64,000 bases of DNA from assembly GCF_026240905.1 (NCBI RefSeq), contig NZ_JAPEVI010000002.1, forward strand, positions 186,001 to 250,000, given 5' to 3'. How positions within the stretch are numbered: position 1 is the first letter of the stretch; each line of letters begins with the position of its first letter. The position numbers were made by a program, and so were the translations under genes. The notes below the pieces were generated by a model, which searched no databases, was not told the DNA's origin, and worked only from the letters and a program-made list of their open reading frames with translations. Shown one piece after another: positions 51,755 to 61,689 of the stretch. Source of the stretch: Roseibium salinum. GTDB lineage: Bacteria > Pseudomonadota > Alphaproteobacteria > Rhizobiales > Stappiaceae.

Positions 51755-52573
51755 ATGAAGCATATTGCTGTCGTACTTGTGGCCCTTCTCATATCCTCGC
51801 AAGGCACCGCCCATGCGCAGCAGGTCTTGCGGCTGTCGGCTTTCGACGCCCCCAATCTCACGCCGATGGCCACACACATCCTGTCCAATGCCTATGCCCA
51901 GCTTGGAATAAGGATCGAAGTCGTTGAGGCCCATCCGCGCAGAGCGCTGATCCGCTCCTCGTCCGGCAGGACTGACGGCGAACTTGTTCGCGTCAGAAGT
52001 GTCGGCGACCGGTTTCCCACACTGCTGCGCGTTGAAGTGCCGATCGTCACCTCCCGGACCTTCGCCTATACCAACAAGGCCGAGTTGCGCGGCAAACTGC
52101 CGGAGGAGCTTTATCGGCTGCGCGTTGGTCATGTCGACGGCGCACGCTACGCCGTCAAGCTGGCGGAGAAATTCTCAGAGGTCTGGACCGCCCGGACACC
52201 TGAGCAATTGTTCGACATGCTGCAATACGGCCGTGTCGACATCGTGATCGTCAGCGAGCAGACCGGCGAGCAGATGATCAAACAATCCGGTCAGGCAGGC
52301 ATTTTTGCCCTGCAGCCTACGTTGAGCGAGGTCCGATACTATCACTACCTGCACGAAAAACATGCGCATCTCGTCCCCAGGATCGAAGCCGTCCTGAGAA
52401 ATCTTCTGCATGGTGACGCGGATCCGGAGGACGAAAGCCTTGAAAGATCCGGCGTTGCCTGCAAAAGGACAACGCACAGCCGATCAATCCACGGCCCTGC
52501 GATCCGCAGCAGCCCCGGCGATAATCCGGCCCGTGGAGCCTGTCGGCGGCTGGCGCTGTACGTTCCCCTGTAG
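51755..52573 (+). CDS. Periplasmic solute-binding-like protein (family 3), orphan
   Basis: About 272 residues. Signal peptide (to GTAHAQQ) and a binding-protein-like domain: LRLSAFDAPNLTPMATHILSNAYAQLGIRIEVVEAHPRRAL and YGRVDIVIVSEQTGEQMIKQSG. The helix PRRALIRSSSGRTDGELVRV is typical of a subfamily without a partner transporter. The last 45 residues are Arg/Ser/Pro-rich and unlike the family, so the C-terminus may be altered by a frameshift near 52410. The start at 51755 follows GGAGGT. No ABC permease is nearby; it may act as a sensor input for the kinase pair downstream. Confidence 0.72.
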   Translation: MKHIAVVLVALLISSQGTAHAQQVLRLSAFDAPNLTPMATHILSNAYAQLGIRIEVVEAHPRRALIRSSSGRTDGELVRVRSVGDRFPTLLRVEVPIVTSRTFAYTNKAELRGKLPEELYRLRVGHVDGARYAVKLAEKFSEVWTARTPEQLFDMLQYGRVDIVIVSEQTGEQMIKQSGQAGIFALQPTLSEVRYYHYLHEKHAHLVPRIEAVLRNLLHGDADPEDESLERSGVACKRTTHSRSIHGPAIRSSPGDNPARGACRRLALYVPL

Positions 52574-52581
52574 CGGATCGT

Positions 52582-53406
52582 TCACGCCGGCGTCTTGATC
52601 CGCTTCATGAGCAGCTTGAAAACCTCGACAGGTGGATAGGGATACTCGATCGTCTCACCGATACCGGCGTCCTTGATGATCTCGCGTTGCTCTTCCGACA
52701 GTTTCGGCGGCGCCAGAAGCACGGGAAAGCCTTTCCAGTCCTTGGGCAGGTCTTCCATCAGGTATTTGAGATAGTAGTGGACGACCTTGCTGTAGACGAG
52801 AAAGAGAATGTCCGTCTTCTCCAGCGAGAAGCTGCGTTTGGCAAGCTGGTCGTCCGTAACGATCGACACGATGCAGCCGAGCTCGGTGAGTGCCTTGGAA
52901 ATCGGCTGGATTGCGTTGGCCTGGCTGGCGACAAAGGTGACGCGCAGATCTTCGGTGGTTGCGCGCTGTTTCTGCATGGACCTGTAGAGCTGGCGGAGCT
53001 TCAACTGGCCCTGGTGCCGGATTCTGCGGATCTGGCCGAGGCTCGCCTCGACTGTTGCCAGAAGCAGATCGTAGTCGACCGGCTTGGTCAGGTAATCGTC
53101 AACACCGAGCCGCTTGCCCTTCACCAGGTCGTCCCGGGTCGCCTTTGCCGTGAGGAAGATGAACGGTACATCGTCGAAGTTCGCCCGGCTGGACCGCAGA
53201 TGTTCCAGTAGAGCCGGACCGTCCATCTTGGGCATCATCATATCGCAAATGATGAGATCTGGCTTTTCCGTCAATAGCAGGTCGAGGGCCGCGTGACCGT
53301 TTTCCGCGGTAATCACGTCGTAATTCGCGTCTTCAAGTTCCTCCTTGAGATCCTGAAGCAGCATGCGTTCATCTTCAACACACAGAATTTTGGCCTTTTC
53401 GCTCAT
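52582..53406 (-). CDS. Response regulator with a degenerate second receiver-like domain
   Basis: 274 residues. Residues about 5-125 are a full receiver: VEDE acidic pair, LIICDMMMPKMDG with the phospho-aspartate (near 55), LTAKAT threonine region and DDYLTKP lysine. A helical linker follows. Residues about 150-270 repeat the alternating strand-helix pattern (LRVTFVASQ, CIVSIVTDD, ILFLVYS, FPVLLAPP, TIEYPYPP) but without the aspartate or lysine, so they look like a pseudo-receiver. There is no DNA-binding or output domain. The gene lies 15 bases after the histidine kinase gene, so the two form a pair. Confidence 0.88.
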   Translation of the reverse strand: MSEKAKILCVEDERMLLQDLKEELEDANYDVITAENGHAALDLLLTEKPDLIICDMMMPKMDGPALLEHLRSSRANFDDVPFIFLTAKATRDDLVKGKRLGVDDYLTKPVDYDLLLATVEASLGQIRRIRHQGQLKLRQLYRSMQKQRATTEDLRVTFVASQANAIQPISKALTELGCIVSIVTDDQLAKRSFSLEKTDILFLVYSKVVHYYLKYLMEDLPKDWKGFPVLLAPPKLSEEQREIIKDAGIGETIEYPYPPVEVFKLLMKRIKTPA

Positions 53407-53421
53407 CTTTCCCTCCGGAAT

Positions 53422-55008
53422 TCAACCCGCTTTCAAGGCGTCCTGCCGCGGCATGCTCCGCCGTTTGCCACGCTGCTCCTGCCTGATCGGCAACCGCAGC
53501 CTGACCGTGGTGCCCGTGCCGACTTCACTTTCGATCTCGACCGCACCGCCATGCTTTTTGGCGATCGTTTCGGTCAGGTTGAGACCGATCCCGGTGCCGG
53601 CAATGCCGCTTGACGTGGAGGCGCGGTAGTATCGCTTGAAGATCTTTGGAATTTCGTCGTCGGGGATTCCAACTCCCTCGTCCCGCACCGAGATGACCAG
53701 ATACCCGTCATCCGACTCACCGGTGATGTGGATATTCGACGTCTCGGGAGAGTATTTCACCGCATTCGAGATGATATTTGTCACGCTTTGCTCGACGAGC
53801 CGCCGGTCGATCTCCGCTTTCTCCGGCAAGCGCTCAACGTCGACATGGAACCTGTGGTGCCTCGAGACGCCTTGCTGGCGACCGCATACCAGTATCACCA
53901 GTTCGCGGACGGACGCCTCCTCCAGCTCGATATCCATGCCAACCGACTGTGTCTGCGAGAAATTCAGGAAGCGATTGATGAGATATTGCATCCGCTCCAC
54001 GGCTTCGCGAATGGTATCGACCCGCTCGACAATCGCGTCCGGCTTCAGTTCGGCGACCTTGCGCTTCAGCCTTTGCGCGGTGCTGTCGATGATGGCCAGC
54101 GGCGTCCTGAATTCATGGGAGGCCATGGAAACGAACTCCCGCTGCATCTCATTCAGTTCCTTCTCCTTCCTGAGATGGCGCACGAGTTCGTCCGTGTGCC
54201 GCTGAAGGACCGAATGCTGCTCCTTGTAGGAGGTTACATCCGTGTAGACGGACATCATCCCGCCGTCTTCCGTGCGGGAGCGGGTCACCTTGTACCAGCG
54301 GCCATCCGGGAACTGCCGCTCGTTCCACATGCCATCCTGGCAATATTCGCTGAGATCGCGAACCGGTTCGTCGGGAAAGACGGAGCGGATCACGTCGCTC
54401 ACGCGGGCACCCTTTTCGATGAGCTCCGCCGTTTCGGGGTAAATCTGGCGCATCTTCTCGTTTGTGAGCAGCACTCGCCCGTCCGGAGCCGCGATTGCCA
54501 GTCCGTCGGAAATGGCGCTCATTGCATTCAGCAGCATGTCGCGATTGGCCTTGAGCTCGCCCGTGCGCTCCTCCAGCGAATTCTGCAGACGCTCGCGCGC
54601 CTCGAGCAAAGCCCGTTCCTGCCGCTGCTCGGCGGTGATATCGGTATAGATCGTAACGAACCTGCCGTTGTCCGTCGGCGACCCCTGAACACGGAGAACG
54701 GTGCCGTCGGCGCGCGTTTGCACGAAATCATGCGGGACGAACGCTCTGGCCGTTTCCAGCTGCTCCCGCACCAGCTTGTCGGGATCGCCGGCGCCGTAGT
54801 CCCCTCGCGCGGCCTTGAAGCGGATGATGGCTGCAAGACTCCGGTCCGCCTCGATGACGTCGCCCGGTACGTCAAGAAGGTCGAGGGCCGTCCGGTTGAT
54901 CATGACCAGATCGAGTTCGCCATCGACAACGCAAATGCCCTTGTGGACCGACGAGGCGAGGCAATTCAACAGGTCCAGAGGATTACAACTTCCGCGAATG
55001 AACTGCAC
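53422..55008 (-). CDS. Sensor histidine kinase with two PAS domains
   Basis: About 528 residues, no membrane segment, so cytoplasmic. PAS_7-type domain 1 (about 15-130; GICVVDGELDLVMINRTALDLLDVP), coiled-coil linker, PAS 2 (about 160-280; ISDGLAIAAPDGRVLLTNEKM), HisKA with SMASHEFRTPLAIID (phospho-histidine) and HATPase with NIISNAVKYSP, DEGVGIP and GTGIGLNL. It should phosphorylate the response regulator encoded next. A GTG at 55008 is chosen as start; the frame is open to a TTG at 55092 without ribosome site. Confidence 0.9.
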   Translation of the reverse strand: MQFIRGSCNPLDLLNCLASSVHKGICVVDGELDLVMINRTALDLLDVPGDVIEADRSLAAIIRFKAARGDYGAGDPDKLVREQLETARAFVPHDFVQTRADGTVLRVQGSPTDNGRFVTIYTDITAEQRQERALLEARERLQNSLEERTGELKANRDMLLNAMSAISDGLAIAAPDGRVLLTNEKMRQIYPETAELIEKGARVSDVIRSVFPDEPVRDLSEYCQDGMWNERQFPDGRWYKVTRSRTEDGGMMSVYTDVTSYKEQHSVLQRHTDELVRHLRKEKELNEMQREFVSMASHEFRTPLAIIDSTAQRLKRKVAELKPDAIVERVDTIREAVERMQYLINRFLNFSQTQSVGMDIELEEASVRELVILVCGRQQGVSRHHRFHVDVERLPEKAEIDRRLVEQSVTNIISNAVKYSPETSNIHITGESDDGYLVISVRDEGVGIPDDEIPKIFKRYYRASTSSGIAGTGIGLNLTETIAKKHGGAVEIESEVGTGTTVRLRLPIRQEQRGKRRSMPRQDALKAG

Positions 55009-55092
55009 GTTCCCGTCCCCGCCCGCCGACCACAACCCTAACAGGCAATTTGAAAATCCCACTTCGACCCGAATGACCTTTGGTAGGTCCAA

Positions 55093-55870
55093 TATAAAAA
55101 AGCACGACCAGAAATAACGGCGAGTTAACGCGGCGTGAGTTTCAGGGAACTACGTATATATTCCCATCGGTTATGGTAAAATTACGGAGGGCTTGAGACC
55201 TCCTTTCGATGACGGAGGCACGGCACAATGGCCAATGCAGCGCGTGCCGTTCTGCAGGATCGCCAATGTAACCCCTGCTTGCGACTGCCCGACAGATCCC
55301 GGCCCGATTCCCATGCAATCTCAGCGGGAAAGGTCACCAGAGTCCGTCGATGCGCCGGAGTGAAAACCGGCGCCGCGGCCGCCTGCGGCATTTCTCCCCC
55401 ACTTGACTTTTTCTGGAGAATATCGGGCCGGTACCGTTCCGGACTGCCACGCACGATCGCTTCAGGGTGCGGCGCTGTGACAGCCGGCGCCGGGACCCTC
55501 CCCTGGATCGTCATGTTCTGGATCTGGTAGGCTTAAAACGTTATGGACGCACTCCAGCACGGTGCCGCCGCGGAGTATGCCCGGCATCCAATATGCCACC
55601 CGGCGGCAGCGACGGCCCACTCCTTATCGCGATAGGCTGCCCTGACAATGTGGAACCTAAGATTAAAATTGAAGAATAAAAGTTATCTCAAGTTGCGTAT
55701 TATCTTCATTTCAACGTATGCATTTTTCTCTTATACTATGACACTTGTAACTATTATTTAGTTTTTTTATCAAATTAATTATTGATTATCCAGAACAGGC
55801 GCATTCTTCTTAACATTCATACTGGCCGCCGACACATATGTCCAAGAAACAACAACGAAGGGAGCTCTCC
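55093..55870. other. Long intergenic region, AT-rich towards the chemoreceptor gene
   Basis: About 780 bases without a convincing gene. The first 500 bases are GC-rich with only short open frames. From about 55660 to 55810 the sequence becomes strongly AT-rich (for example TTTAGTTTTTTTATC near 55760), quite unlike the rest of the window. This is probably the promoter of the chemoreceptor gene and a possible site for nucleoid proteins. Confidence 0.5.
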
Positions 55871-57658
55871 ATGCTCGTCCGTGCCCTCTCCCGTTTCCCG
55901 CTCGCCGTCAAACTGGGATCGTTCAGTTTCCTGATGATCCTGCTCCTCGCCGTCTCGGCCGTCATCGGGATACGGGCGATGTCTACAATCGGGCACGAGC
56001 TTACAGGGGTTGCCGAACACGATCTGGTGCTCACCAACTCGGTTTCTCACCTGACCGAGATGCAGCTCGAACAGGCAATCCTCTTCGAGCGCGCCATACG
56101 GCTCGGCCAGGAAGCGGCAAACGGCAACCGGCATGCCTATGAGACCTTTACCGCTGTCCGCGAAAAGTTCGTGGAACTTGCCCACGCGGCCGACGAAGAG
56201 CTGGCACGCGCGCTCGAAAAGGTCCGGACAATCAAGGCGGAAACCAACGGCGAGGACGAACTTGCGGAATGGGAGCATGTCATCGAGGCCCTCGGTCACA
56301 TCGACCAGGCTCATCGCATTTTCGAAATCGACGCCGAGAACGCGATAGAAACAATCGCCCATAGGGCAAAAGAGGCTCAGGCGACCGGTAGCGACAATAT
56401 CAGCGAGGAACAGGCGCTGATCGACAAGGTCGCGCAGGAGGAAGATGCGCTCAACGGTGAACTCGCGGCCCTGGCCGGGGAACTGATGAATTTCACGCTC
56501 AAGGCTGCCCAGACCGCCGAACAGCATGAACGCCAGTCGGCCCGGCTAATTCTGATCATAGGTGTCCTGTCCACCGTCCTGGCCGCCGGCATGGCCTTTA
56601 TTCTGACCAGGGCCATCTCCGGTCCGATCAAACAGGTCGTGACGGCCCTCAACCGGTTGGGCGACGGCGATACCACCGTCAGCCTCCACAGCGTCGGAAG
56701 CGACGAAGCCGCACAGCTCACCGAGGCCTATGAGGTCTTCCGGGAGCGGACGATCGAAGCCATGGCAGCGGCCGAACGCGAGAAGGAGGCACAGGCCGCC
56801 CAATTGCGCCGCGCCGATGCAATCGCCCGCAGCACTTCCGAATTCGACGCCGACGTGGCCGAGCTTCTGCGTTTTGTCGGGGAGGCCTGCGGGGAACTGA
56901 ATGAGACCGCGAGTTCCATGAGCGCGATCGCCGAAGAAACCACCAACCAGGCCTCGGCGGTTTCGGCAGCCTCGGAGCAATCGGCCGCCAGCGTCCAGAC
57001 CATCGCCTCGGCGATTGAAGAAGTCTCCGCGTCCATCACCGATATCGGCGGACAGGCGGTCAGGTCGTCGGGCCAGACCACCAGTGGCCGTGAGCGGGCG
57101 ACCAAGGTCAATGAACAGGTGCGCGGCCTCAAGGATGCCGCCAGCCGGATCGGCGAAGTCATCTCGCTGATCCAGGACGTTGCCGAACAGACCAATCTGC
57201 TCGCCCTCAATGCCACCATCGAAGCGGCGCGCGCCGGAGATGCCGGCAGGGGCTTCGCGGTTGTGGCGGCCGAGGTGAAGGAGCTGGCGGGACAGTCGGC
57301 CAAAGCCGCGGAAGAGATCTCCTCCTATATCGCCCATGTTCAGTCGGAAATCGACGGCGCCGCCATCGGTGTGGATGACGTGGCGAAGATCATCACGGAG
57401 CTCGAAGGCATCGCTGTTTCGATTTCCACGGCGGTCGAGCAGCAAGGATCGGCGACCCAGGAAATCTCCCGCTCCATCCAGGATGTCTCGGCCGGAACCA
57501 TCGAAACCAACCGCAATGTCGACGGCGTAAGGGAAGCTGCGGTCGAGACCGGCACAGCGGCCACCCGCGTCGTGTCCGCAAGCGAGCAGCTCTCCGGGCA
57601 GTCACAGCGTCTTCAGGCCGCGGTCAGCAAGTTCCTCAAGGACGTGAAGACGGCTTAG
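55871..57658 (+). CDS. Methyl-accepting chemotaxis protein
   Basis: About 595 residues. Membrane helix near 8-32 ([19 protein letters not shown]), a helical periplasmic sensor domain, a second helix near 215-240 ([21 protein letters not shown]), HAMP ([19 protein letters not shown]) and a signalling domain with the conserved tip [45 protein letters not shown]. No CheR-docking NWETF pentapeptide at the end. The start at 55871 follows GGGAG; ATG at 55838 is an alternative. No other chemotaxis operon genes are near, so it acts with a remote Che system. Confidence 0.93.
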   Translation: MLVRALSRFPLAVKLGSFSFLMILLLAVSAVIGIRAMSTIGHELTGVAEHDLVLTNSVSHLTEMQLEQAILFERAIRLGQEAANGNRHAYETFTAVREKFVELAHAADEELARALEKVRTIKAETNGEDELAEWEHVIEALGHIDQAHRIFEIDAENAIETIAHRAKEAQATGSDNISEEQALIDKVAQEEDALNGELAALAGELMNFTLKAAQTAEQHERQSARLILIIGVLSTVLAAGMAFILTRAISGPIKQVVTALNRLGDGDTTVSLHSVGSDEAAQLTEAYEVFRERTIEAMAAAEREKEAQAAQLRRADAIARSTSEFDADVAELLRFVGEACGELNETASSMSAIAEETTNQASAVSAASEQSAASVQTIASAIEEVSASITDIGGQAVRSSGQTTSGRERATKVNEQVRGLKDAASRIGEVISLIQDVAEQTNLLALNATIEAARAGDAGRGFAVVAAEVKELAGQSAKAAEEISSYIAHVQSEIDGAAIGVDDVAKIITELEGIAVSISTAVEQQGSATQEISRSIQDVSAGTIETNRNVDGVREAAVETGTAATRVVSASEQLSGQSQRLQAAVSKFLKDVKTA

Positions 57659-57719
57659 GTATGGCCCCAACAAGTAGACCCGTCTTGAAGAGAAAATGCC
57701 GGACAACCAGTCTGCGTCC

Positions 57720-58874
57720 CTAGAACATCAATGATTTCAATGGCAGGGCGGCAGCACCGATCGCGGTGGCGTCACCTTCCAGTTCGCTGATCACCAGCTT
57801 TGCCGGCGGATGCGGCACTCCGTACCGCGGCAGTTCGAACGATTCCGTACGCTCGATCAGCATTTGCGCCAGGGCCGGCGGCACCTGTCCTCCGAACACG
57901 ATGGCCTGGGGGCCGAAGACCGCCCAGATGGCGTTGATCAGACGGTTGTAGGTCGGCGTGATGTCGTCCACCCATTCCGCAACACCGGGCCAGTCGGGCC
58001 TGAAGCTCCGGCGCAGGTGGTCGATGGACGAAATTTCGATACCGTTCGTTTGCAGCCTGTTGATCAGGTATTTCAACGCTGGCCGCTTGTTGATCTCGGA
58101 AGGTTCGAGAATGCAGGCGAACTCACCCGCATTTCCATTGCCGCCGAGCAGCAGTTCCCCGTCACTGATCAGGCCTCCCCCGAAGCCGTAGCCGATAAAC
58201 AGATAGGCGAAATGGCGGATATGGCGACCGATACCGAACATGGCCTCGCCAACGGCGGCGGTTTGGCCGCCGATATAGATCCAGACGGGTTTGCCGAACT
58301 CGCTCATCAGCAGCGGCCCCAGCTCTATCAGGGACCACTCGTGCAAAGGCAACGGCCCGTTGAAGCGCGTGCCGCCGACATTATAGCCCATCATGCCGAC
58401 CCCGATGCCAAGGTTCGCCTCCTCCGAAAGGCCGCACCGCGTCCGTAGCTTCGACATGCAGGTGCGGATCTGATCCAGGGCCTTGGCCATGGGCTGCCCG
58501 GTCAGGGCGACGAAGTCATGCCCGACAATCTTCCCGGCCATGTCCATGAAGTAGAGATGGATGATATCGGGATTGATCGAGATCCCGCAGGTGTAGGCAT
58601 ACTCGCCGTTCAGACGCAGGGTCGGGCTCGGCTGACCGCGGCCTTGCCCGGGTACGGGCGCGCCCAGAACGATCATGCCGCGATCCACCAGCGTGTCGAC
58701 AATCCGGTAGATGGATTGCTGCGTCAGGTCGAGACGACCAGTGAGCGCGGATCGCTGGATGCCGGGGTTCTGCCAGAGGAGCCGCAGCAGGCTGCGCTCG
58801 TTCGAGGATACGACGACGCTTTCTCCCTTGCGCAGGAAACGGCTCGATACCAGTGAGTCCGGTGTGTAGTCCAT
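57720..58874 (-). CDS. ROK-family transcriptional regulator
   Basis: 384 residues: winged helix at the start (LLRLLWQNPGIQRSALTGRLDLTQQSIYRIVDTLVDRGMI, about 28-68), then a ROK/ASKHA fold (about 95-380) with GVGMMGYNV and IGYGFGGGLISDGELLLGGNGNAGEFA. The CxCGxxGC zinc motif that follows this in most ROK proteins is missing (EFACILEPSE instead). It is probably a sugar-responsive repressor, but no sugar transport or kinase gene adjoins it. Confidence 0.87.
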   Translation of the reverse strand: MDYTPDSLVSSRFLRKGESVVVSSNERSLLRLLWQNPGIQRSALTGRLDLTQQSIYRIVDTLVDRGMIVLGAPVPGQGRGQPSPTLRLNGEYAYTCGISINPDIIHLYFMDMAGKIVGHDFVALTGQPMAKALDQIRTCMSKLRTRCGLSEEANLGIGVGMMGYNVGGTRFNGPLPLHEWSLIELGPLLMSEFGKPVWIYIGGQTAAVGEAMFGIGRHIRHFAYLFIGYGFGGGLISDGELLLGGNGNAGEFACILEPSEINKRPALKYLINRLQTNGIEISSIDHLRRSFRPDWPGVAEWVDDITPTYNRLINAIWAVFGPQAIVFGGQVPPALAQMLIERTESFELPRYGVPHPPAKLVISELEGDATAIGAAALPLKSLMF

Positions 58875-59255
58875 AAGTTCTGTCTGGGCGCTTAATTACA
58901 GAGAAGGCGTAACAATTCTGGCTTCTAAGGTGCTAGGTAGCACATTTTGCCGGGAATTGCCACGCGGAAACAACCGTTTGATGAGGGAGTTGACGCAGCG
59001 TATGAAAAGCTCTTCCAATTCACCGCCTGCCATGTTACACTCCGTGTGTAGAAAAGATTGACGGCGGCAAAGGTCCCTAAGAACCCCTCCGTCGACAGTG
59101 AGAATAAAGTGATCCAGTTGAATAACGTGTGTCCCCATCGATTACACCTTCCCGGGGCCGCAGTAATCGTCACCCGTTCCGGCAGCCGGTAACGGATCAA
59201 AAAACCAGACGATGCTGTTCCCCGGGTTTTCTCTTCCAGAAAGAGGAGCAGTCAT
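58875..59255. other. Intergenic region, nothing recognised
   Basis: About 380 bases between the divergent ROK regulator and the solute-binding protein genes. Promoters for both are expected here, but I could not assign motifs, and short open frames on the minus strand show no family. Confidence 0.4.
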
Positions 59256-60049
59256 ATGTTCACCCGGCGGTCTTTCCTGACCACACTCGCATCCGCCATT
59301 CCCGCTTTGGCCGCAGGTCCCGTTTTCGCGGGGATCTCGGAGAGTGTCGTTCTGCGGGGTGCACATCGCCATGACATTGCTCCCTACGCCTATTTCGATG
59401 AAACCACAGGCACCATGCGCGGCATACTGGTCGACCTGGTGAATGTACTTGACGGTACAGGGCCTTACACGATCACCCATAACGGCTTTCCCTGGGCCCG
59501 GGCACAAAGCATGGTTGCTGCCGGCTCCGCAGACGCATTCTGCTGTCAGGCCACCGCTGAGCGGGAGGCCTTTGCCTATTTTGCTCCCACGCCGATCTGC
59601 TCTCTCGCCCCGGCCCGCATCTTCTTTGCCGAGGGCAATCCGAATGCGGACGCGATCCGCGCCGCAAGATCCAGGAGGATCTCTTCCGGTTCAAGACTGC
59701 GGGCCTGATTGGCGACAGCCGCGACGATGCTATCTGGCGCCATCACCCGCAGCGCATGCTGGTGTCCGACACCGGAGCGATTTCCCGAATGCTGGCCACA
59801 GGCCATGCCGATTTCGTGCTTGCCGAACCCATCGTCATGCAGTTCAAGCTGCAGGAACTGGGCCTGCTGGGCAAGGTGATGAGCATCCCCGGCGAATATC
59901 TGACCGATGCACAGGAAACACAGGTGCGTTTTGGCCTGCGCAAGACCTTCCCCGACGCCAAAACGATCGTCGAACGGATCGATGAAGCCATCCAGGCTCT
60001 CTTGAACCCCCGTCTGCATCAACAAATCGCCGCCAGATATGTCTCGTGA
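59256..60049 (+). CDS. Periplasmic solute-binding protein (family 3), interrupted by one frameshift
   Basis: About 265 residues in two frames. Part 1 starts MFTRRSFLTTLASAIPAL, an RR-containing export signal, then LRGAHRHDIAPYAYFDETTGTMRGILVDLV, a family-3 binding opening. The frame shifts near 59664-59668: GCCGCAAGATCC would continue as AAKIQEDLFRFKTAGLIG with one more A. Part 2 runs through FVLAEPIVMQFKLQELGL to 60049. Both halves are otherwise intact. No transporter genes adjoin; an AraC regulator follows 119 bases on. Confidence 0.78.
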
Positions 60050-60168
60050 GCGGATGCAGGCAAAGCCGCCGAAATACGACAAGCACAAATCAGCCAATCG
60101 AACGGGCGCAATGGCGATCCCCTTGCGCAATCGAAAATAAGAACCGGAGTCTAACCGGAGGCGAGCCC

Positions 60169-61257
60169 ATGGTTCAGCGCAGCATGCAGCAATTGCAAAG
60201 AGTTCTCGGCAACAACGACAATAAGAAGGACATCGATTTGCCGGATCCCGCCGATGAAACCAGCGCCCTGGTTTTCGAGAGCGCGACCGCGGCGGGTTCC
60301 TGCTTCGATGAAATGCTGGGACATATCAGACCGACATTCAGGGACTTTCTGGTCGAAGGCCCGGCGAAGCGCGGCCCGTTCAAATGGAACATGGGGCTCT
60401 TGCAAGGCAGCGGTGTCAGCATTCTGCACGCAAGCTACGGCGCGTCTTTCACCTACACACCGCAAAAGCCGGACGAGTCGCTAATTCTCCGGTTCTGCGG
60501 CGAAGGCGCTGCGAAAACCCGCATCAGGAAAGCCGAGGTCACCAACGTGCCGGGAACCGCCGTCGTGACCTCCTGGTGCGACATGGGTCGAACAGCCGTA
60601 ATGGCCGGCCCCGAAGCGGAGTCGTGCGCAAGCTCGGCCTTCCTGGTTTTCGATCCGTCGGTGGTTCGCGGCTGCATGCAGGATCTTTACGACGGCATGT
60701 CTCTGAGCCAGCTTGAGCTCGCACCTCTCCTGGATCTTGGCAGCAGCACCGGCCAGACCCTGGCCTGCCTGTGCAGGAGCCTGTCCCAGGGCATGAGCGC
60801 AGATCGGTTTCTGGAAAGATCCCCAAAGGCCATGGCACTGCTGGTTGAAGCCGCCGTCCGGCTCATACTGGAACACACGCCCCATCGGCTAAACTGCTCG
60901 CCCCGCCCACAACACCTGTGCGCCGTGCCCCGACACGTCAAAAGGGCCATCGATTACATGCAGGCAAACATGCACACACCGATCACGCTTACGGAAATAG
61001 CCGCCGCGGCGGGGGTGAGTGCGCGCACATTGCAGATCGGCTTTAGGGAATTCCGCCAGACAACGCCCCTGCTCTACCTTCGCAAGATCCGGCTGCAGGC
61101 GGTGCGGGACGAGCTTTCCTCGCCGGAGAACAAACTTCCGGTGAACGAAGTCGCCCTCAAATGGGGATTCAACCACATGGGCCGTTTTGCGGCGCAATAC
61201 AAGGCGGCCTACGGCGAAGCCCCATCGAATACAATAAAGACCCTGCAGTTTCACTGA
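60169..61257 (+). CDS. AraC-family transcriptional regulator
   Basis: About 362 residues. The C-terminal 100 residues hold the two helix-turn-helix units: ITLTEIAAAAGVSARTLQIGFREFRQTTPLLYLRKIRLQ and PVNEVALKWGFNHMGRFAAQYKAAYGEAPS. The N-terminal 250 residues are of the type found in AraC_binding_2 proteins and probably sense a ligand. ATG at 60169 follows CCGGAGG; the frame is open upstream into the previous gene. Target unknown, perhaps the binding-protein gene before it. Confidence 0.9.
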   Translation: MVQRSMQQLQRVLGNNDNKKDIDLPDPADETSALVFESATAAGSCFDEMLGHIRPTFRDFLVEGPAKRGPFKWNMGLLQGSGVSILHASYGASFTYTPQKPDESLILRFCGEGAAKTRIRKAEVTNVPGTAVVTSWCDMGRTAVMAGPEAESCASSAFLVFDPSVVRGCMQDLYDGMSLSQLELAPLLDLGSSTGQTLACLCRSLSQGMSADRFLERSPKAMALLVEAAVRLILEHTPHRLNCSPRPQHLCAVPRHVKRAIDYMQANMHTPITLTEIAAAAGVSARTLQIGFREFRQTTPLLYLRKIRLQAVRDELSSPENKLPVNEVALKWGFNHMGRFAAQYKAAYGEAPSNTIKTLQFH

Positions 61258-61689
61258 AGCGTCACTCCGGAACCACATTGCTCGGCCTCCAATTCAAGCT
61301 CAACGGGTCTTCCACGCGGTTAAATCGCTTATCGTTTTTCAGCCCATCCTCGGGCAAATGACCAATCCTCCGGCAATTATTCAAAGTAGATAAGACGCCT
61401 GGCGGCGGAAGTGCTCTCAAATTCCAGTCTCCTAAACTTTTCGCATATCCGAATTGCGCCGCTTTATCCAGTTAGCGCATAAATTGTACTTGCACTGTAC
61501 GGTATTAACCTTGCCGATTAGGGATATTCCTACATTAGTGTTTCAACCAAGGCGGGTCGAAACAGGATCGTCCAATCGGGAGAAAACCGTTGAAGTCAGT
61601 ATGGAATGCCGGAAGGGCCCGCCGACCAGTGCAGGGCCTTCTTCGTAAAGAACCGTCCCGCAACAAGTGCTGCATCATCGCTTAGGACC
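61258..61689. other. Intergenic region, nothing recognised
   Basis: About 430 bases before the chosen GGDEF-EAL start. The stretch around 61440-61540 is less GC-rich and may hold the promoter. No hairpin or RNA gene was recognised. Confidence 0.4.

Noticed and set aside
53728..55041. A 437-codon open frame antisense to the sensor kinase gene
   Set aside because: It is explained by codon bias of the histidine kinase gene, whose HisKA and ATPase motifs are intact.
55280..55520. Possible cobalamin-type riboswitch (GTGAAAACCGG-like stretch near 55350)
   Set aside because: The conserved B12-box and GCCACTG blocks are not in the right order, and no transport or cobalamin gene follows within 300 bases.
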